Assembly (NCBI GenBank): GCA_021186555.1
Contig: JAJKFL010000002.1
Span: forward strand, 5,221,001 to 5,285,000
Source: Reticulitermes speratus
Taxonomy: Eukaryota; Arthropoda; Insecta; Blattodea; Rhinotermitidae
DNA: 64,000 nt
Direction: 5' to 3'
Shown here: positions 1-11,758 of the stretch, piece after piece
Numbering within the stretch: position 1 is the first letter of the stretch
How the letters are laid out: each line of letters opens with the position of its first letter
Notes under the pieces: model-generated
Told to the model about the DNA's origin: nothing
Database searches by the model: none
What the model saw: the letters and a program-made list of their open reading frames with translations, nothing else
Translations under genes and position numbers: made by a program

Positions 1-187
1 CTCAGTAAATTACCTACACGTACTAAACACGTGTTATCGTCACAGTGTTAACAAAACCTGCCATTGGGTCCTATTTTGAGTCAGTTCAGTGTAGTTTACG
101 CAATTTGAGAACACAGAATAAGATGATTATAAACCATAGAATAAAGATAAAATCCGTCTAAACACAACTACTTTCCATTTATTTACA

Positions 188-232
188 TAGCAACATGTTT
201 CGGCCGTTTATGTCATCTTCAGTTTCACAATT
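188..232 (-). ncRNA. Hammerhead-ribozyme-like motif, degenerate
   Basis: Read on the minus strand, the segment has the order CTGAAGA, a weak hairpin, CGAAA, then ACATGT followed by T. This matches the hammerhead core order (CUGANGA, stem II, GAAA, short stem III, GUH). Stem II pairs poorly, so this copy is probably inactive. It belongs to the same motif class as the better copies at 30.7 and 56.5 kb. It could also be chance similarity or a decayed Penelope-like terminal repeat. Confidence 0.4.
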
Positions 233-344
233 CAGTGATAAAGGTAAACCATTTTTTAGATTGTCCAATCCATGCATTTTTAGATCAATGTATTCAATAT
301 ATTATATCAACCAAATGGACATCAATAGCTACATGTGAGTTTAA

Positions 345-395
345 AACGTAGCTGCAACGTGTTTCGGTACAAGCGTGCCATCTTCAGGGAGCACG
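345..395 (-). ncRNA. Hammerhead-ribozyme-like motif
   Basis: The minus strand reads CTGAAGA, T, a hairpin with imperfect GGCAC/GTACC pairing, GAAA, then ACACGT and T (a GTT cleavage triplet). Stem III would be two base pairs with a 2-nt loop. Stem I pairing is poor. It lies about 160 bp from a similar motif on the same strand, which suggests two remnants of one element. Confidence 0.45.
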
Positions 396-942
396 ATGTG
401 CCAGGTTTTAAACCAACTGCAAGCGATAAGCTGTTATTTACAGGGTTCCACTGTCTGTAGTAGGCTCTGTTGTTGATGTAACTAATCGTAATTTATAATG
501 TGCAATTAGTTCATATAATAAATTGAATCATTGAAGATAAACCGAGTGACGACTCAAGTTGATTCATCTCTCTAAGGACGTCAGAGAGTGATCATGAACA
601 GGGAAATGGAATTTGGGGGGGTAGGGGTGTCGGGAGAGATATTTCATTTGAGTATTTGAAGGAACCTATATTAGCATGGGACACGAGCAGTCATCTTAAG
701 ATATTCCAGTTGGCACTTGAACCGAATGTTAAGTCATGTGACTTGATGAGGAAAAAAAGGATACTCATACATATTGTCAGCGTCTTGTATTAAGTAACTG
801 TGGCAGCTCATCCCGAAACGTCATCGCGGCTAATATCAAAAGTGTTGGGCACAGTGTTGAACCAGTACTGCACATCACATCGCGACACTGAACTTCTCTA
901 AGGTGGGATGTTATGTGCCACCAGGTTCACGATATAGAACGC
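396..942. other. Unassigned non-coding DNA
   Basis: No open frame, tRNA-like head, inverted repeat or tandem structure could be supported here. A short G run occurs near 615-625. Confidence 0.5.
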
Positions 943-1662
943 TATGTTCTGCCCACACAGTGTATTTATGTGTTTTGTTGGATCTCAGAACAAACAGCGA
1001 TTATTTCACTGTACAACATTAACTGACGGTTAACTTGAACGAAATGTGTTTTAATCATGGCTTGTGAGGAGGATACTATATATGTGGGTTTTGTGTGGAT
1101 CTCAAACACACGCGAATATATTTCACAGTGTTACAGATTAATCGATTGGCTTATTCTAACTGATGACGGAGGTTCCGTTATACTATGTCTGCGTACGACA
1201 GTGTATTTATGTGTTTTGTGTGGATCTAAGAACAAACAGCGATTATTTCACTGTACAAACATTAACTGACTGGTTTGTATAACTGAGACGGAGTGTGTTT
1301 ACTGCGCGGTACGGACTGTATTTATGTGTTTTGTGTGGATCTCAGAACAAACAGCGATTATTTCACTGTACAGCATTAACTGACTGGTTTGTATAACTGA
1401 GACGGAGTGTGTTTACTGCGCGGTACGAGCTGTATTTATGTGTTTTGTGTGGATCTCAGAACAAACAGCGATTATTTCACTGTACAACATTAACTGACTG
1501 GTTTGTATAACTGAGACGGAGTGTGTTTACTGCGCGGTACGGACTGTATTTATGTGTTTTGTGTGGATCTCAGAACAAACAGCGATTATTTCACTGTCAA
1601 CATTAACTGACTGGTTTTTATAACCGAGACGGAGAGTGTTTATTGCGCGGTACGAGCTGAAT
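943..1662. repeat. 114-bp satellite array A (about 6 units)
   Basis: Units repeat every 114 bp, for example at 1285, 1399 and 1513. Each carries the marker GATCTCAGAACAAACAGCG and ends in TAACTGAGACGGAGTG. The first two units (about 960-1180) are the most diverged, as is typical of array edges. The same unit forms arrays at 3.6-5.2 and 7.0-8.5 kb. The small open frames here are repeat shadows. Confidence 0.95.
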
Positions 1663-1697
1663 CTTTAAATACTATTCAGGTTAGTTTTTATTAGTCT

Positions 1698-1850
1698 TTT
1701 TGGCCGTGCCGTGGCTCAGACGGTTACTCGCCGGCCTCTCATCGCGAGGACCCGGCTTCGATCCCAGGTCAGTCCATGTGAGATTTGCGGTGGACAGTGG
1801 CACTGGAACAGGTTTATCTCCGAGTACTTCGGTTTTCCCCTGTCAGAATC
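1698..1850 (+). mobile_element. tRNA-derived SINE, family 1
   Basis: A tRNA-like head is visible with an A box (TGGCTCAGACGG) and a B box (GGCTTCGATCCC), followed by a body shared with the copy at 58866-59113 (GTCAGTCCATGTG...GGCACTGG). tRNA-derived SINEs are copied in trans by LINE machinery from pol III transcripts. The 3' end is uncertain because the flanking sequence has related (ATC)-rich text. Confidence 0.75.
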
Positions 1851-3327
1851 ATTTCACCATTACTCCATACTCATCTTCATCTACATGTTGCTCTTAACAG
1901 AAGCACAAACGGCCCAAGCCTGGGTACCTGCCCCCAAAACGCAGTGCTGTTTCTGAAATCGGGGACATTGGACAGCAAAGTACTTTCACATAGTATTTTT
2001 AAATACCCTGCGTGCTGGGCTAAATTTAGAGGGTTTTTTTTTTTTTTGTGAAATCATTATGCATTCGGAAGTTCGTGCGACCGGCCATCTCAGCACAGGT
2101 TTTCTTGGTTTTCCTGTCTTCAAACGAAAGCTGAAATGATTCCCAATACTCCAAGTTCCTACCGACCGCATCCTTCTTACGCAGCCCTCCTGATTTAAAT
2201 TCACCATAATTAAGCCCCTTGCCTTATAGTCAACCAAATTACATTTACAAATTATTTGCTTTAGTATTAATCAGAAATCAAATTTCCACGCCTCTTATGT
2301 CAAACCCTACTGTCATCTTTGCTTTCATTTTAATATTATTTCTATCAGAAGGACGAACGGGCGAAGTCTGGGAACTGTCTAGCCGAGTCATGCTGACTTC
2401 CCTCCGAGTGAAAGGGTGTCTCGTACCCTGTCTTTCCCTTCTATTCTTCTACGGCATTCTACGTCTTTCTGTAACGCTTTATTGGTGGTCTTGAATAAGT
2501 CACTTTCCGCATAAATCCATATTCACGGTGTCACGGGATATCTCTCCACCCAGTGATCTGTCAGTACGTAGGCCCGTGGTCCTTGATCGGAACAGGGGCA
2601 CACAAACACGTGTGTAATGTAATGACACACGTGTTTGTGTTACAGTCGTTCAAAAAAAGATGTGTTAAGATGTGTAAGCGTATATCCTTGGAACAGCGAT
2701 ATTAATTCTACTTAATTCTGGATGCCAAGAATTTTACATAAATTGCTGTATAATAAAAACGATTTTATACAGTTTTTTTTTAAAAGGACTTTGCCAACTT
2801 TTGGCCTACCGAGACTTAAGTAAAAGGTTAAGTAGGGTTTCGAATTTCAACATTATGAAATTCTGTCACACATGCATGCTCTTTCTTGGTCTGTTCACAA
2901 AGAGCAGAACTGGATACATACGACGTAACCCATCCTTGGCCCCATTCTGAGCCTCCCTTTAGGAGCGCTCCAAAGAAGTTGCAACAAAGAGTGTATGACC
3001 CTATGGAAGTTCCATGGCTTTATTCTTCTTTTGACCTCTGTTCACTTTCCTTTTTTTTTTTCACATCCCCTTTCGTATTTCCTTATTGAAATATAGACCG
3101 AGGGAGACGCAGTTAATCGTGCGGCTGCCTTTATCTCGTCATGCGTCACGTCTCTACAGGCTACCGTGCAGTCCGTAAGAACTGTCTGTCTTCGTATCGC
3201 AAGAACCGAACTCATAACCCGATTTCTTTCCAGAGTCACGTCCCGTCTTTTTCGGATTTGATCCATATGATTTTGGTCACCGTACTGACATTTTCCGTGA
3301 TACGAACGAGATAACTGCTTTCTTCTG
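1851..3327. other. Unassigned DNA with shared satellite flank and a short palindrome
   Basis: Positions about 1870-1990 (CATCTTCATCTACATGTTGC onwards) resemble 8570-8690, so arrays A and C share a downstream flank. A 16-bp-arm palindrome lies at 2600-2640. No gene could be supported in the rest; the short frames lack family resemblance. Confidence 0.5.
2600..2640. repeat. Short perfect palindrome
   Basis: The arms ACACAAACACGTGTGT (2600-2615) and its reverse complement (2625-2640) flank a 9-bp loop. It may be a very small MITE remnant or a chance hairpin. Confidence 0.7.
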
Positions 3328-3480
3328 TTAACTGACTGAACAACCGACTAACTAACTACATGGAGTCGTTCTCAAGCTAGTAGTTCCTCAGCTAGTCAAG
3401 AAATACTCTATTAATTATGTAACCGGAATGTTCATTACAAGTCCACCGTGTGTCCCTCTCCTGCCGATGAATCCATTGAA
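3328..3480 (-). mobile_element. LINE 3'-end fragment, degenerate
   Basis: The text CTAACTAACTACATGGAG, then CAGCTAGTCAAGAAAT, matches the 3' end of the non-LTR element seen better at 33239-33401 and 61269-61719. It lies in minus orientation and is 5'-truncated. The (TAAC)n stretch is its simple-repeat tail. Confidence 0.6.
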
Positions 3481-3631
3481 CGCGTTTCAATTCTGTTTCT
3501 TTAAAATCCGTTTTAATGTTGTCCTCGCAGTTACATTATCCTGTCATGTCTTGACAGTTCACGATAAAAATTAGTTTATATCAGGCGAATGTGTAATTGC
3601 AAAGGGAAACGGCATTTGCTTTCTAAGTCGA

Positions 3632-5216
3632 AACTTTGTGTGGATCTCAGAACAAACAGCGATTATTTCACTGTACAGCTTTAACTGACTGGTTTGTATA
3701 ACTGAGACGGAGTGTGTTTACTGCGCGGTACGGACTGTATTTATGTGTTTTGTGTGGATCTCAGAACAAACAGCGATTATTTCACTGTACAGCATTAACT
3801 GACTGGTTTGTATAACTGAGACGGAGTGTGTTTACTGCGCGGTACGGACTGTATTTATGTGTTTTGTGTGGATCTCAGAACAAACAGCGATTATTTCACT
3901 GTACAGCATTAACTGACTGGTTTGTATAACTGAGACGGAGTGTGTTTACTGCGCGGTACGGACTGTATTTGTGTGTTGTGTGTGGATCTCAGAACAAACA
4001 GCGATTATTTCACTGTACAGCATTAACTGACTGGTTTGTATAACTGAGACGGAGTGTGTTTACTGAGCGGTACGGACTGTATTTATGTGTTGTGTGTGGA
4101 TCTTAGAACAAACAGCGATTATTTCACTGTACAGCATTAACTGACTGGTTTGTATAACTGAGACGGAGTGGTGTTTACTGAGCGGTACGGACTGTATTTA
4201 TGTGTTGTGTGTGGATCTCAGAACAAACAGCGATTATTTCACTGTACAACATTAACTGACTGGTTTGTATAACTGAGACGGAGTGTGTTTACTGCGCGGT
4301 ACGGACTGTATTTATGTGTTTTGTGTGGATCTCAGAACAAACAGCGATTATTTCACTGCACAACATTAACTGACTGGTTGTATAACTTAGACGGAGTGTG
4401 TTTACTGCGCGGTACGGACTGTATTTATGTGTTTTGTGTGGATCTCAGAACAAACAGCGATTATTTCACTGTACAGCATTAACTGACTGGTTTGTATAAC
4501 TGAGACGGAGTGTGTTTACTGCGCGGTACGGACTGTATTTGTGTGTTGTGTGTGGATCTCAGAACAAACAGCGATTATTTCACTGTACAGCATTAACTGA
4601 CTGGTTTGTATAACTGAGACGGAGTGTGTTTACTGAGCGGTACGGACTGTATTTATGTGTTGTGTGTGGATCTTAGAACAAACAGCGATTATTTCACTGT
4701 ACAGCATTAACTGACTGGTTTGTATAACTGAGACGGAGTGTGTTTACTGAGCGGTACGGACTGTATTTATGTGTTGTGTGTGGATCTCAGAACAAACAGC
4801 GATTATTTCACTGTACAACATTAACTGACTGGTTTGTATAACTGAGACGGAGTGTGTTTACTGCGCGGTACGGACTGTATTTATGTGTTTTGTGTGGATC
4901 TCAGAACAAACAGCGATTATTTCACTGCACAACATTAACTGACTGGTTGTATAACTTAGACGGAGTGTGTTTACTGCGCGGTACGGACTGTATTTATGTG
5001 TTTTGTGTGGATCTCAGAACAAACAGCGATTATTTCACTGTACAACATTAACTGACTGGTTTGTATAACTGAGACGGAGTGTGTTTACTGCGCGGTACGG
5101 ACTGTATTTATGTGTTTTGTGTGGATCTCAGATCAAACAGCGATTATTTCCGTATACAGCATTAACTGACTGGTTTGTATAACTGAGACGGAGTGTGTTT
5201 ACTGCGCGGTACGGAC
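3632..5216. repeat. 114-bp satellite array B with a 5-unit higher-order repeat
   Basis: About 14 units of the same 114-bp repeat as array A. Positions 4285-4482 and 4854-5051 encode identical frame shadows and share rare variants (a TGTTGTGTG form, a TCTTAGAAC form, and a TTGTATAACTTAGACGG form). The spacing is 569-570 bp, which is five units, so a five-unit block was duplicated recently. Confidence 0.95.
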
Positions 5217-6158
5217 TCAGTGTTTAAATGAAATTGAGGGCAATCTTTAGTCTGTAAAGCGTTAACATTAACTGTAACCACTAGAGGCCTGCCTGAAATA
5301 GTAAGAGGGTATCGATTGAACTGTTGATTAGGTGGAAATAATGAAATAATACGTCGAAATTCGTAATAAGTAGCCTGTATACGTTGCCTCTGTGCTGCAC
5401 ATGTAAGGCCTAGATTTTGTAAAGTACTGCAGTAAATAAGAGCAAAACGTTTGGCCTGTATGCTCTAAATTATCAGTTTGCGTTAGAACAGATTTGTATA
5501 TGACAAAAACATAGAAACGAATGTATCAATTGGCTTATTATTCTTTATTTTTTGTTACTGAATACGAACGATCACGAATGGGGTTTAGCTTTCTGCTGTA
5601 ATAGTGTCGCCCTTGGAGTGTTTTCGTTTCGGCCTTCAGGGCAGTTGAAATGCAGTGTGTTATTACTGTCATCATTACATGTTTCGATACAAATGTAGTT
5701 CTGTTTTGTCAAATCACAGGATTTAATATTTCAGTTGGTAGCCTGTTTACCTCGTACATGTTGCTCTGTGCTCGTACCTTCGCCGCCGATTGGCGTGGTG
5801 TTTAGATGGCAAGGTGGGAAATTAGAACTGTGGCCGAGAGAGGAAATGTAGTTATGATTTCGGAGTTGGTTTGTTGAGGATGCAAAAAACGGGAGCGTAT
5901 CCTGTGTTTTTATTTGCTGTTTTATAGTAATGTGAATCTTCATGTCGTAATCAGAGATGTTTGAAGTAAGTACTGAGAAGAGTACTGGGCCTTAAAGACA
6001 CGTAATGTAGAAGGAAGTTGGAGAAAATCACATAATGATCAGCCACATAATTTGTAGTCAGTTATTATAAATGTATATGATTAAGTGAAGGCGACTGTGA
6101 TGGTCTGGGCATGTAGCATACAGTGCGAGATAAGGTAATTTTAAATTATCATCATAAT
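5217..6158. other. Unassigned non-coding DNA
   Basis: No supported gene or repeat structure was seen. The segment is AT-rich with only short unrelated frames. Confidence 0.5.
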
Positions 6159-6411
6159 TCTGCAGTCTGTCTTACGACAGGTCCGTAGCCTCTTCCAAAG
6201 CGAGTTCTCCACAGAGTGCGATCTAGTGCTTCCTCTTTCAATTTACAGTATCTTCTCTTTTCCTTAAGGTCATCCACTAGCAGCTTACATCTTCTTTCTC
6301 GTTTTCCCGTCACTTCTATCCTTCCTTCTAACTTTCGTTCAATCACATGTTTCAGAAGGCAGTTTCTACGCAAGATGTGACCAATCCAGTTAGCCTTCCT
6401 TCTTTTTATTG
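6159..6411 (-). pseudogene. Non-LTR retrotransposon 3' end (C-terminal ORF2 fragment)
   Basis: The minus-strand frame reads RRNCLLKHVIE...DLKEKRRY...LDRTLWRTRFGRGYG. This is nearly the same as the C-terminus at 38944-39498, so it is the same LINE family, heavily 5'-truncated. This region lies downstream of the reverse transcriptase in such elements. It has no start of its own and is not a host gene. Confidence 0.85.
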
Positions 6412-6985
6412 TATGTATCGCAAAACATCAAAGAAAAGTACAATTTGGGCAGCCTAGGCGTTGGTTGGAGGATAATACACAGTATAACATATTGAAATAG
6501 GCACTTGAAAAATAGATAGTGAGTGTTTTGAGTGGGTTCAGTTGGCTCCGAATGACGTCAGTTGGCATTCTTCTGTGAACCCATAAATTAGCCTTCGGAG
6601 TTTTGTATTGTTTACCCCGCTGAGTAATTAGAGTTGATACAATTGCAGCATGGAAATACTGCTCTATGACTGCTTGGCTGTGAATACGAAGGAAACTGAA
6701 GTCCTTGGAGACGTCAGTCTGTTTACCAGTCCAGACGGCGTAAGATCCCTGAAGACTTGAATCTTATCAACACTGCTGAAGGAACCTAGATACAACGTAG
6801 AAACAGTATGTTAACACTTTAGAGCCTAGAGATTACTTTATATACTAGCAGACTTAATCATGTACTTCAGTGTGTGTGGCTTGGATATTGATCCTTAAGT
6901 TGGTGAATGCGTATAATCAGTCAGGTTTAATATTAAAAATCCTGATTTCTGTCTACAGAGTGCTTATTTTCCTAGACAGTAGTAA
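6412..6985. other. Unassigned non-coding DNA
   Basis: No gene or repeat was recognised between the LINE fragment and satellite array C. Confidence 0.5.
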
Positions 6986-8533
6986 CTGGTTGGTTTTTAT
7001 AACCGAGACGGTGTGGTTTACTGCGCGGTACGTACAATTCTACGTTCTGCCCACACAGTGTATTTATGTGCTTTGTGTGGATCTCAGAACAAACAGCGAT
7101 TATTTCACTGTACAGCATTAACTGACTGGTTTGTATAACTGAGACGGTGTGTGTTTACTGCGCGGTACGGACTGTATTTATGTGTTTTGTGTGGATCTCA
7201 GAACAAACAGCGATTATTTCACTGTACAGCATTAACTGACTGGTTTGTATAACTGAGACGGAGTGTGTTTACTGCGCGGTACGGACTGTATTTGTGTTTT
7301 GTGTGGATCTCAGAACAAACAGCGATTATTTCACTGTACAACATTAACTGACTGGTTTGTGTAACTGAGACGGAGTGTGTTTACTGCGCGGTACGGACTG
7401 TATTTGTGTTTTGTGTGGATCTCAGAACAAACAGCGATTATTTCACTGTACAACATTAACTGACTGGTTTGTGTAACTGAGACGGAGTGTGTTTACTGCG
7501 CGGTACGGACTGTATTTATGTGTTTTGTGTGGATCTCAGAACAAACAGCGATTATTTCACTGTACAACATTAACTGACTGGTTTGTGTAACTGAGACGGA
7601 GTGTGTTTACTGCGCGGTACGGACTGTATTTATGTGTTTTGTGTGGATCTCAGAACAAACAGCGATTATTTCACTGTACAACATTAACTGACTGGTTTGT
7701 ATAACTGAGACGGAGTGTGTTTACTGCGCGGTACGGACTGTATTTGTGTTTTGTGTGGATCTCAGAACAAACAGCGATTATTTCACTGTACAACATTAAC
7801 TGACTGGTTTGTGTAACTGAGACGGAGTGTGTTTACTGTGCGGTACGGACTGTATTTGTGTTTTGTGTGGATCTCAGAACAAACAGCGATTATTTCACTG
7901 TACAACATTAACTGACTGGTTTGTATAACTGAGACGGAGTGTGTTTACTGCGCGGTACGGACTGTATTTGTGTTTTGTGTGGATCTCAGAACAAACAGCG
8001 ATTATTTCACTGTACAACATTAACTGACTGGTTTGTGTAACTGAGACGGAGTGTGTTTACTGCGCGGTACGGACTGTATATGTGTTTTGTGTGGATCTCA
8101 GAACAAACAGCGATTATTTCACTGTACAACATTAACTGACTGGTTTGTATAACTGAGACGGAGTGTGTTTACTGCGCGGTACGGACTGTATTTGTGTTTT
8201 GTGTGGATCTCAGAACAAACAGCGATTATTTCACTGTACAACATTAACTGACTGGTTTGTGTAACTGAGACGGAGTGTGTTTACTGCGCGGTACGGACTG
8301 TATTTATGTGTTTTGTGTGGATCTCAGAACAAACAGCGATTATTTCACTGTACAACATTAACTGACTGGTTTGTGTAACTGAGACGGAGTGTGTTTACTG
8401 CGCGGTACGGACTGTATTTATGTGTTTTGTGTGGATCTCAGAACAAACAGCGATTATTTCACTGTACAGCATTAACTGACTGGTTTGTATAACTGAGACG
8501 GTGTGTGTTTACTGCGCGGTACGGACTGGATCT
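6986..8533. repeat. 114-bp satellite array C (about 13 units)
   Basis: Same repeat as arrays A and B, with two length variants. The 114-bp form has TTTATGTGTTTTGTG and the 112-bp form has TTTGTGTTTTGTG; the two are interspersed. The left flank (CTGCCCACACAGTGTATTTA, about 7040) matches the start of array A near 950. The right flank from GATCTTTAAATG onwards matches the end of array A near 1660. The arrays therefore look like copies of one larger unit. Confidence 0.95.
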
Positions 8534-8795
8534 TTAAATGCACTCCAGGTTAAGCAGTTTCTTCACACCCATCTTCATCTACGTGTTGCTCTTACGAGAA
8601 GGAGAAACGAGCGAGGCCTGGGTACTTTCCAAAAAGCACGGCTGTTTTGGAAAACTGTGAACACTGGCTAGAAAAGTGCTGTAACATTGTTTTAAGGGTT
8701 TAAAATAAAATTAAACTAATTCTTTGAGATTTGAGACCAACAAAACAGAGACGGATCTGGTAATCGTAAACTTACGTTTCTGCATCGCATCTGTC

Positions 8796-9199
8796 CAGAT
8801 GCGCACCCAGAATTTTTCCTTGGGGGGGGGGGGGGGGGGGAGCTGCCCCTGAGGATATATATAATTTGTTTAATTTTAAAAACTGTGTTATAAAATTATG
8901 TTCTAAGTATAACATAACAGTGTCTGCAACTGCATTTATATACATAGAAATAGAACTACATGTTGCGTGACTGAATCAGTGTCCTATCTTCTTGTTTTTT
9001 TTTTATTAATTTATTTTCCGAAATTCGAATGTAGTAGTGATCAGCCGACTTCAGTGGCTGATAGCGGCTGTAGGGGAAATCATGTATAACTTCTGATATA
9101 ATATCTACAAAATATGTTTTTTTTTTAAATTTCAGTTTTGGGTGGTTTGGGGGGGGGGGCTGCAGCCCGGCAGCCCCCCCCCCCTTGGGTGCGCCCCTG
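8796..9199. mobile_element. hAT-like MITE
   Basis: The termini are inverted: CAGATGCGCACCCA at the left, and TGGGTGCGCCCCTG at the right. The element is flanked by 8-bp direct repeats, CATCTGTC (8788-8795) and CAACTGTC (9200-9207), with one mismatch. An 8-bp duplication and CAG...CTG termini are typical of the hAT superfamily. The interior is AT-rich and non-coding, with long G and C runs beside the termini. Confidence 0.75.
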
Positions 9200-9207
9200 C
9201 AACTGTC

Positions 9208-9780
9208 CCTACTGTTTTTTTGTGGCAGTGTACCCGGAACAGTAAAGGCGAAAGGCGAATTCAGAAACGCATCCGGTAAGGTGAAATTAATGAACGGAGT
9301 TGAAAATTATGCATGGAAAAAAAAACTACGAAAGAAGGCAAGATATTTCGGATGGAATAAAGACCGAAACGTCGTTAACCAAATTTATGGATCGCAGAAT
9401 GAAACGTATCAACAGCAGCACGTTGATAGAATGCTGAGGGAGACGCCGTATTAACGACGCAATGCGTACCATCTGGAATAATAAACAAAGGGAACAGTTG
9501 AGAGTAATGGAGAGAGACAACTCTGACCTCTGGTGGGGGGTGTAAAAAAGACCCAACTGTTGACAGCTTTATTATTCATAGACTGCTGAAATGATATAGA
9601 AGTGTGAAATTCAGAAGCTTTGAATATTCGTATATCGAACTGTCATACGAAATCAGGCCTACATATCTCCTGACAATAGTACCAATAGTCCTGTCAGCAA
9701 CTTACTTGGTGCTGACAGACGCAGCCCTATATTTTTAAACATCTTAACCTGAAAGAAGGCATTTGAAACATCACTCGAAT
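9208..9780. other. Unassigned DNA
   Basis: A frame near 9185-9454 encodes a lysine/arginine-rich peptide that I do not recognise. It overlaps the end of the MITE, which argues against a real gene. Confidence 0.4.
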
Positions 9781-10045
9781 TACAGCAGTGGTTGGATAAT
9801 TGTGGCAGTCCACGTGTTTTTAAATTTAAATAAAATAAATAAATAAATACAGTTAAATTATATAACTGTTTACTGTATTTATTAGTAATTTAAATTTATT
9901 AAATTTGTTCAAGCATTTAGTTTTTGTATTGATTAAGTAGTAGCGACGCCATGTTGTTTTGTTCTAGGCATGCTGGGACATGTCAGTTGTAGGCATGTGT
10001 TGAAGGTTGTGCACCAACGGCATCAATTTTGTGTGTTGTAGGCGT
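9781..10045 (+). repeat. Single dispersed monomer related to the 176-bp satellite
   Basis: The core GTAGTAGCGACGCCATGTTG and the following TTCTAGGCATGCTGGGAC are the same as in the array at 47.6-50.1 kb. The upstream flank (GTGGCAGTC, then AT-rich text with AATACAGTTAA) also matches the left flank of that array at 47570-47670. This looks like the unexpanded form of the dispersed repeat. Confidence 0.85.
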
Positions 10046-10281
10046 TACCGATAGTTCATCGCCTTATATACAAAATCCCCGCAATTATGACGTAGGTTTG
10101 AGTGCTGACAGCTCTGTAGATCTCATTAATTGTCTGTCATTATACTTCACCGGCGTACGGCCTATGTCTGTCGATAGCCCTTCCTGTATGCGTACAGTCT
10201 ACAATCGTATACTGTGTATCCCCACGCCTGACCACGTATGACCCAGATGATATTGTTAAATATGGAGTGCTAATGGTTTTA

Positions 10282-10545
10282 TATGCCGATCCCAGTGGCC
10301 GTGTGGTCTAAGGCGTGGGTCTTCGGCCGCTCGCTTACTGGGATCGTGGGTTCGAATCCCACTGGGGTCATGGATGTCTGTCTGTTGTGAGTGTTGTGTG
10401 TTGTCAGGTAGAGGTCTCTGCGACGGGCTGGTCCCTCGTCCAGAGGAGTCCTACCGACTGTGGCGTGTCTCAAAATGTGTGTGATCATGAAACGTCGACG
10501 AAACGAGGCCCAGGCCCATATAGGGCTGTCGAGCCATACGAAAAA
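10282..10545 (+). mobile_element. tRNA-derived SINE, family 2, full length
   Basis: The head has an A-box-like GTGGTCTAAGGCG and B box GGGTTCGAATCCC. The body includes GTAGAGGTCTCTGCGACGGG and the A-rich tail is at 10541-10547. The 10-bp target-site duplication AATGGTTTTA lies at 10272-10281 and 10546-10555. Other copies are at 16048, 27934, 30249 and 32982. The open frames here on both strands are SINE shadows. Confidence 0.9.
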
Positions 10546-10558
10546 AATGGTTTTACTA

Positions 10559-11484
10559 GGTGCGCCCAGAAAGTAATGCAACGCATTTTTTTTCTCGGCC
10601 CAATTTTGTTGGATAAAAATGATATTTTGCGTGCTGTATCTTTAAAGTGTCCCGCGTTTATGCACATAGGTGCAATGTTTCCCGTTGGATAGCAGCGCAG
10701 TAGTGAGCTTTCAAAATGGAGTCTGCAAGTGACGTGCGTTCTAAACAGAGAGCAGTAATTGAGTTTCTTTTGGCAGAAAACGAAACGAGTGAATCAATTC
10801 ACAGGCGCTTAAGAAAGGTCTATGGAGACATGGCAGTGGATAAAAGCACCGTCAGCCGTTGGGCGAAGCGATTGGCGTTATCAGAACAAGGACGGGGCAC
10901 TCTGTCTGATCTCCCGCGCTCGGGCCGCCCATCAACAGCTGCGACGCCTGCAACAGTGCAACGAGCCGACAGTCTTATTTGAGACGATCGGAGAATCACA
11001 ACCAGGGAACTCGCCGCTGTACTCGATATTCAAAGGTCTGTACCCGATGGGTCCCTCAAAACCTAACCGAAGAGCACAAGCAACAAAGAAAAGCCATCTG
11101 CTCCGAGTTGCTTGCTCGTTACGAGGTTGAGGGTGACGATTTCTTGTCCACCATTGTCACGGGTGATGAGACATGGATTCATCACTTCGAGCCCGAGACG
11201 AAAAGGCAATCCATGGAGTGGCATCACACGACCTCTCCTCGGAAGAAAAAGTTTAAAGCAGTTCCCTCAGCCGGCAAGATCATGGCGACAGACTTTTGGT
11301 ACCGCGAAGGCATACATGCTCTCGCATCTCGGTGGCGTAAGGCCAAAGATTTAGAAGGAGACTATGTCGAAAAATAGGGTCAGGTAGCCAAAGATTCATG
11401 TAATGATGTGACATATTTGAAGTTTTGATAAAATCAATTGTGAATGAGAAAAAAAAATGTGTTGCATTACTTTCTGGGCGTACC
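10559..11484 (+). mobile_element. mariner-family DNA transposon, inactivated
   Basis: Terminal inverted repeats of about 28 bp start GGTGCGCCCAGAAAGTAATG on the left. The right end is the near-perfect reverse complement (GGTACGCCCAGAAAG on the other strand). TA dinucleotides at 10557-10558 and 11485-11486 are the expected duplication. It inserted directly beside the right target duplication of the SINE at 10282-10545, so it is the younger insertion. Confidence 0.95.
10716..11377 (+). pseudogene. mariner transposase, broken
   Basis: The N-terminal part (10716-10979) has a helix-turn-helix-like region (VDKSTVSRWAKRL). It is followed by an in-frame TGA near 10980 and then a frameshift. A second frame resumes with TRWVPQNLTEEHKQQR and reaches TGDETWIHHFEPETKRQS, which contains the first catalytic Asp of the mariner DD34D triad, then KIMATDFW. 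The rest is short: the segment that normally carries the second and third catalytic Asp residues is deleted, and only about 100 bp follow before the inverted repeat. An intact transposase is about 345 residues. It cannot encode an active enzyme but could still be mobilised in trans through its ends. Confidence 0.93.
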
Positions 11485-11580
11485 TAGTATATACGGACAT
11501 AAATATGTAGGCCTACTAATGTAAATTGACTGGTGGTGGGGATTGTGTCGATTGAACTTGCAAGTTCAGGTCAGTGTCCT

Positions 11581-11606
11581 TTCTTCCTCTCTCTCTCTCT
11601 CTCTTT
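11581..11606. repeat. (CT)n microsatellite
   Basis: A run of alternating CT is interrupted only at its edges. Confidence 0.9.
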
Positions 11607-11758
11607 GCCTCTGTCCCTCTCTTTGTCCATTCATTCATCTCCCAGGTTCTACTACAAGCTGTAACACCTTAGGCAGGATTGCACGTGCATGAGCGACACA
11701 AATCGCCTGTTGGCAGGAACGTTAACAGAACGTGGGCAGGTGCCGTTACGCGAACCGG

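Noticed and set aside
943-5216. Hammerhead retrozyme encoded by the 114-bp tandem unit
   Set aside because: Small retrozymes are tandem repeats, so I looked for CTGANGA and GAAA in order on both strands of the unit and did not find them.
943-8533. CRISPR-like array
   Set aside because: There are no unique spacers between short repeats; whole 114-bp units are repeated, and the DNA is clearly eukaryotic.
9350-9385. Hammerhead-like text ACCGAAACGTCGTTAACC
   Set aside because: The 3' part resembles family B, but no CTGANGA or stem II precedes it.
9185-9454. 89-residue basic protein
   Set aside because: The frame begins inside the end of a hAT-like MITE and has no recognised homologue, so a real gene is unlikely.
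10279-10581. Protein containing MTPVGFEPTIPVSERPKTH
   Set aside because: Commonly predicted peptide that is a translation of the tRNA-like SINE head on the reverse strand.
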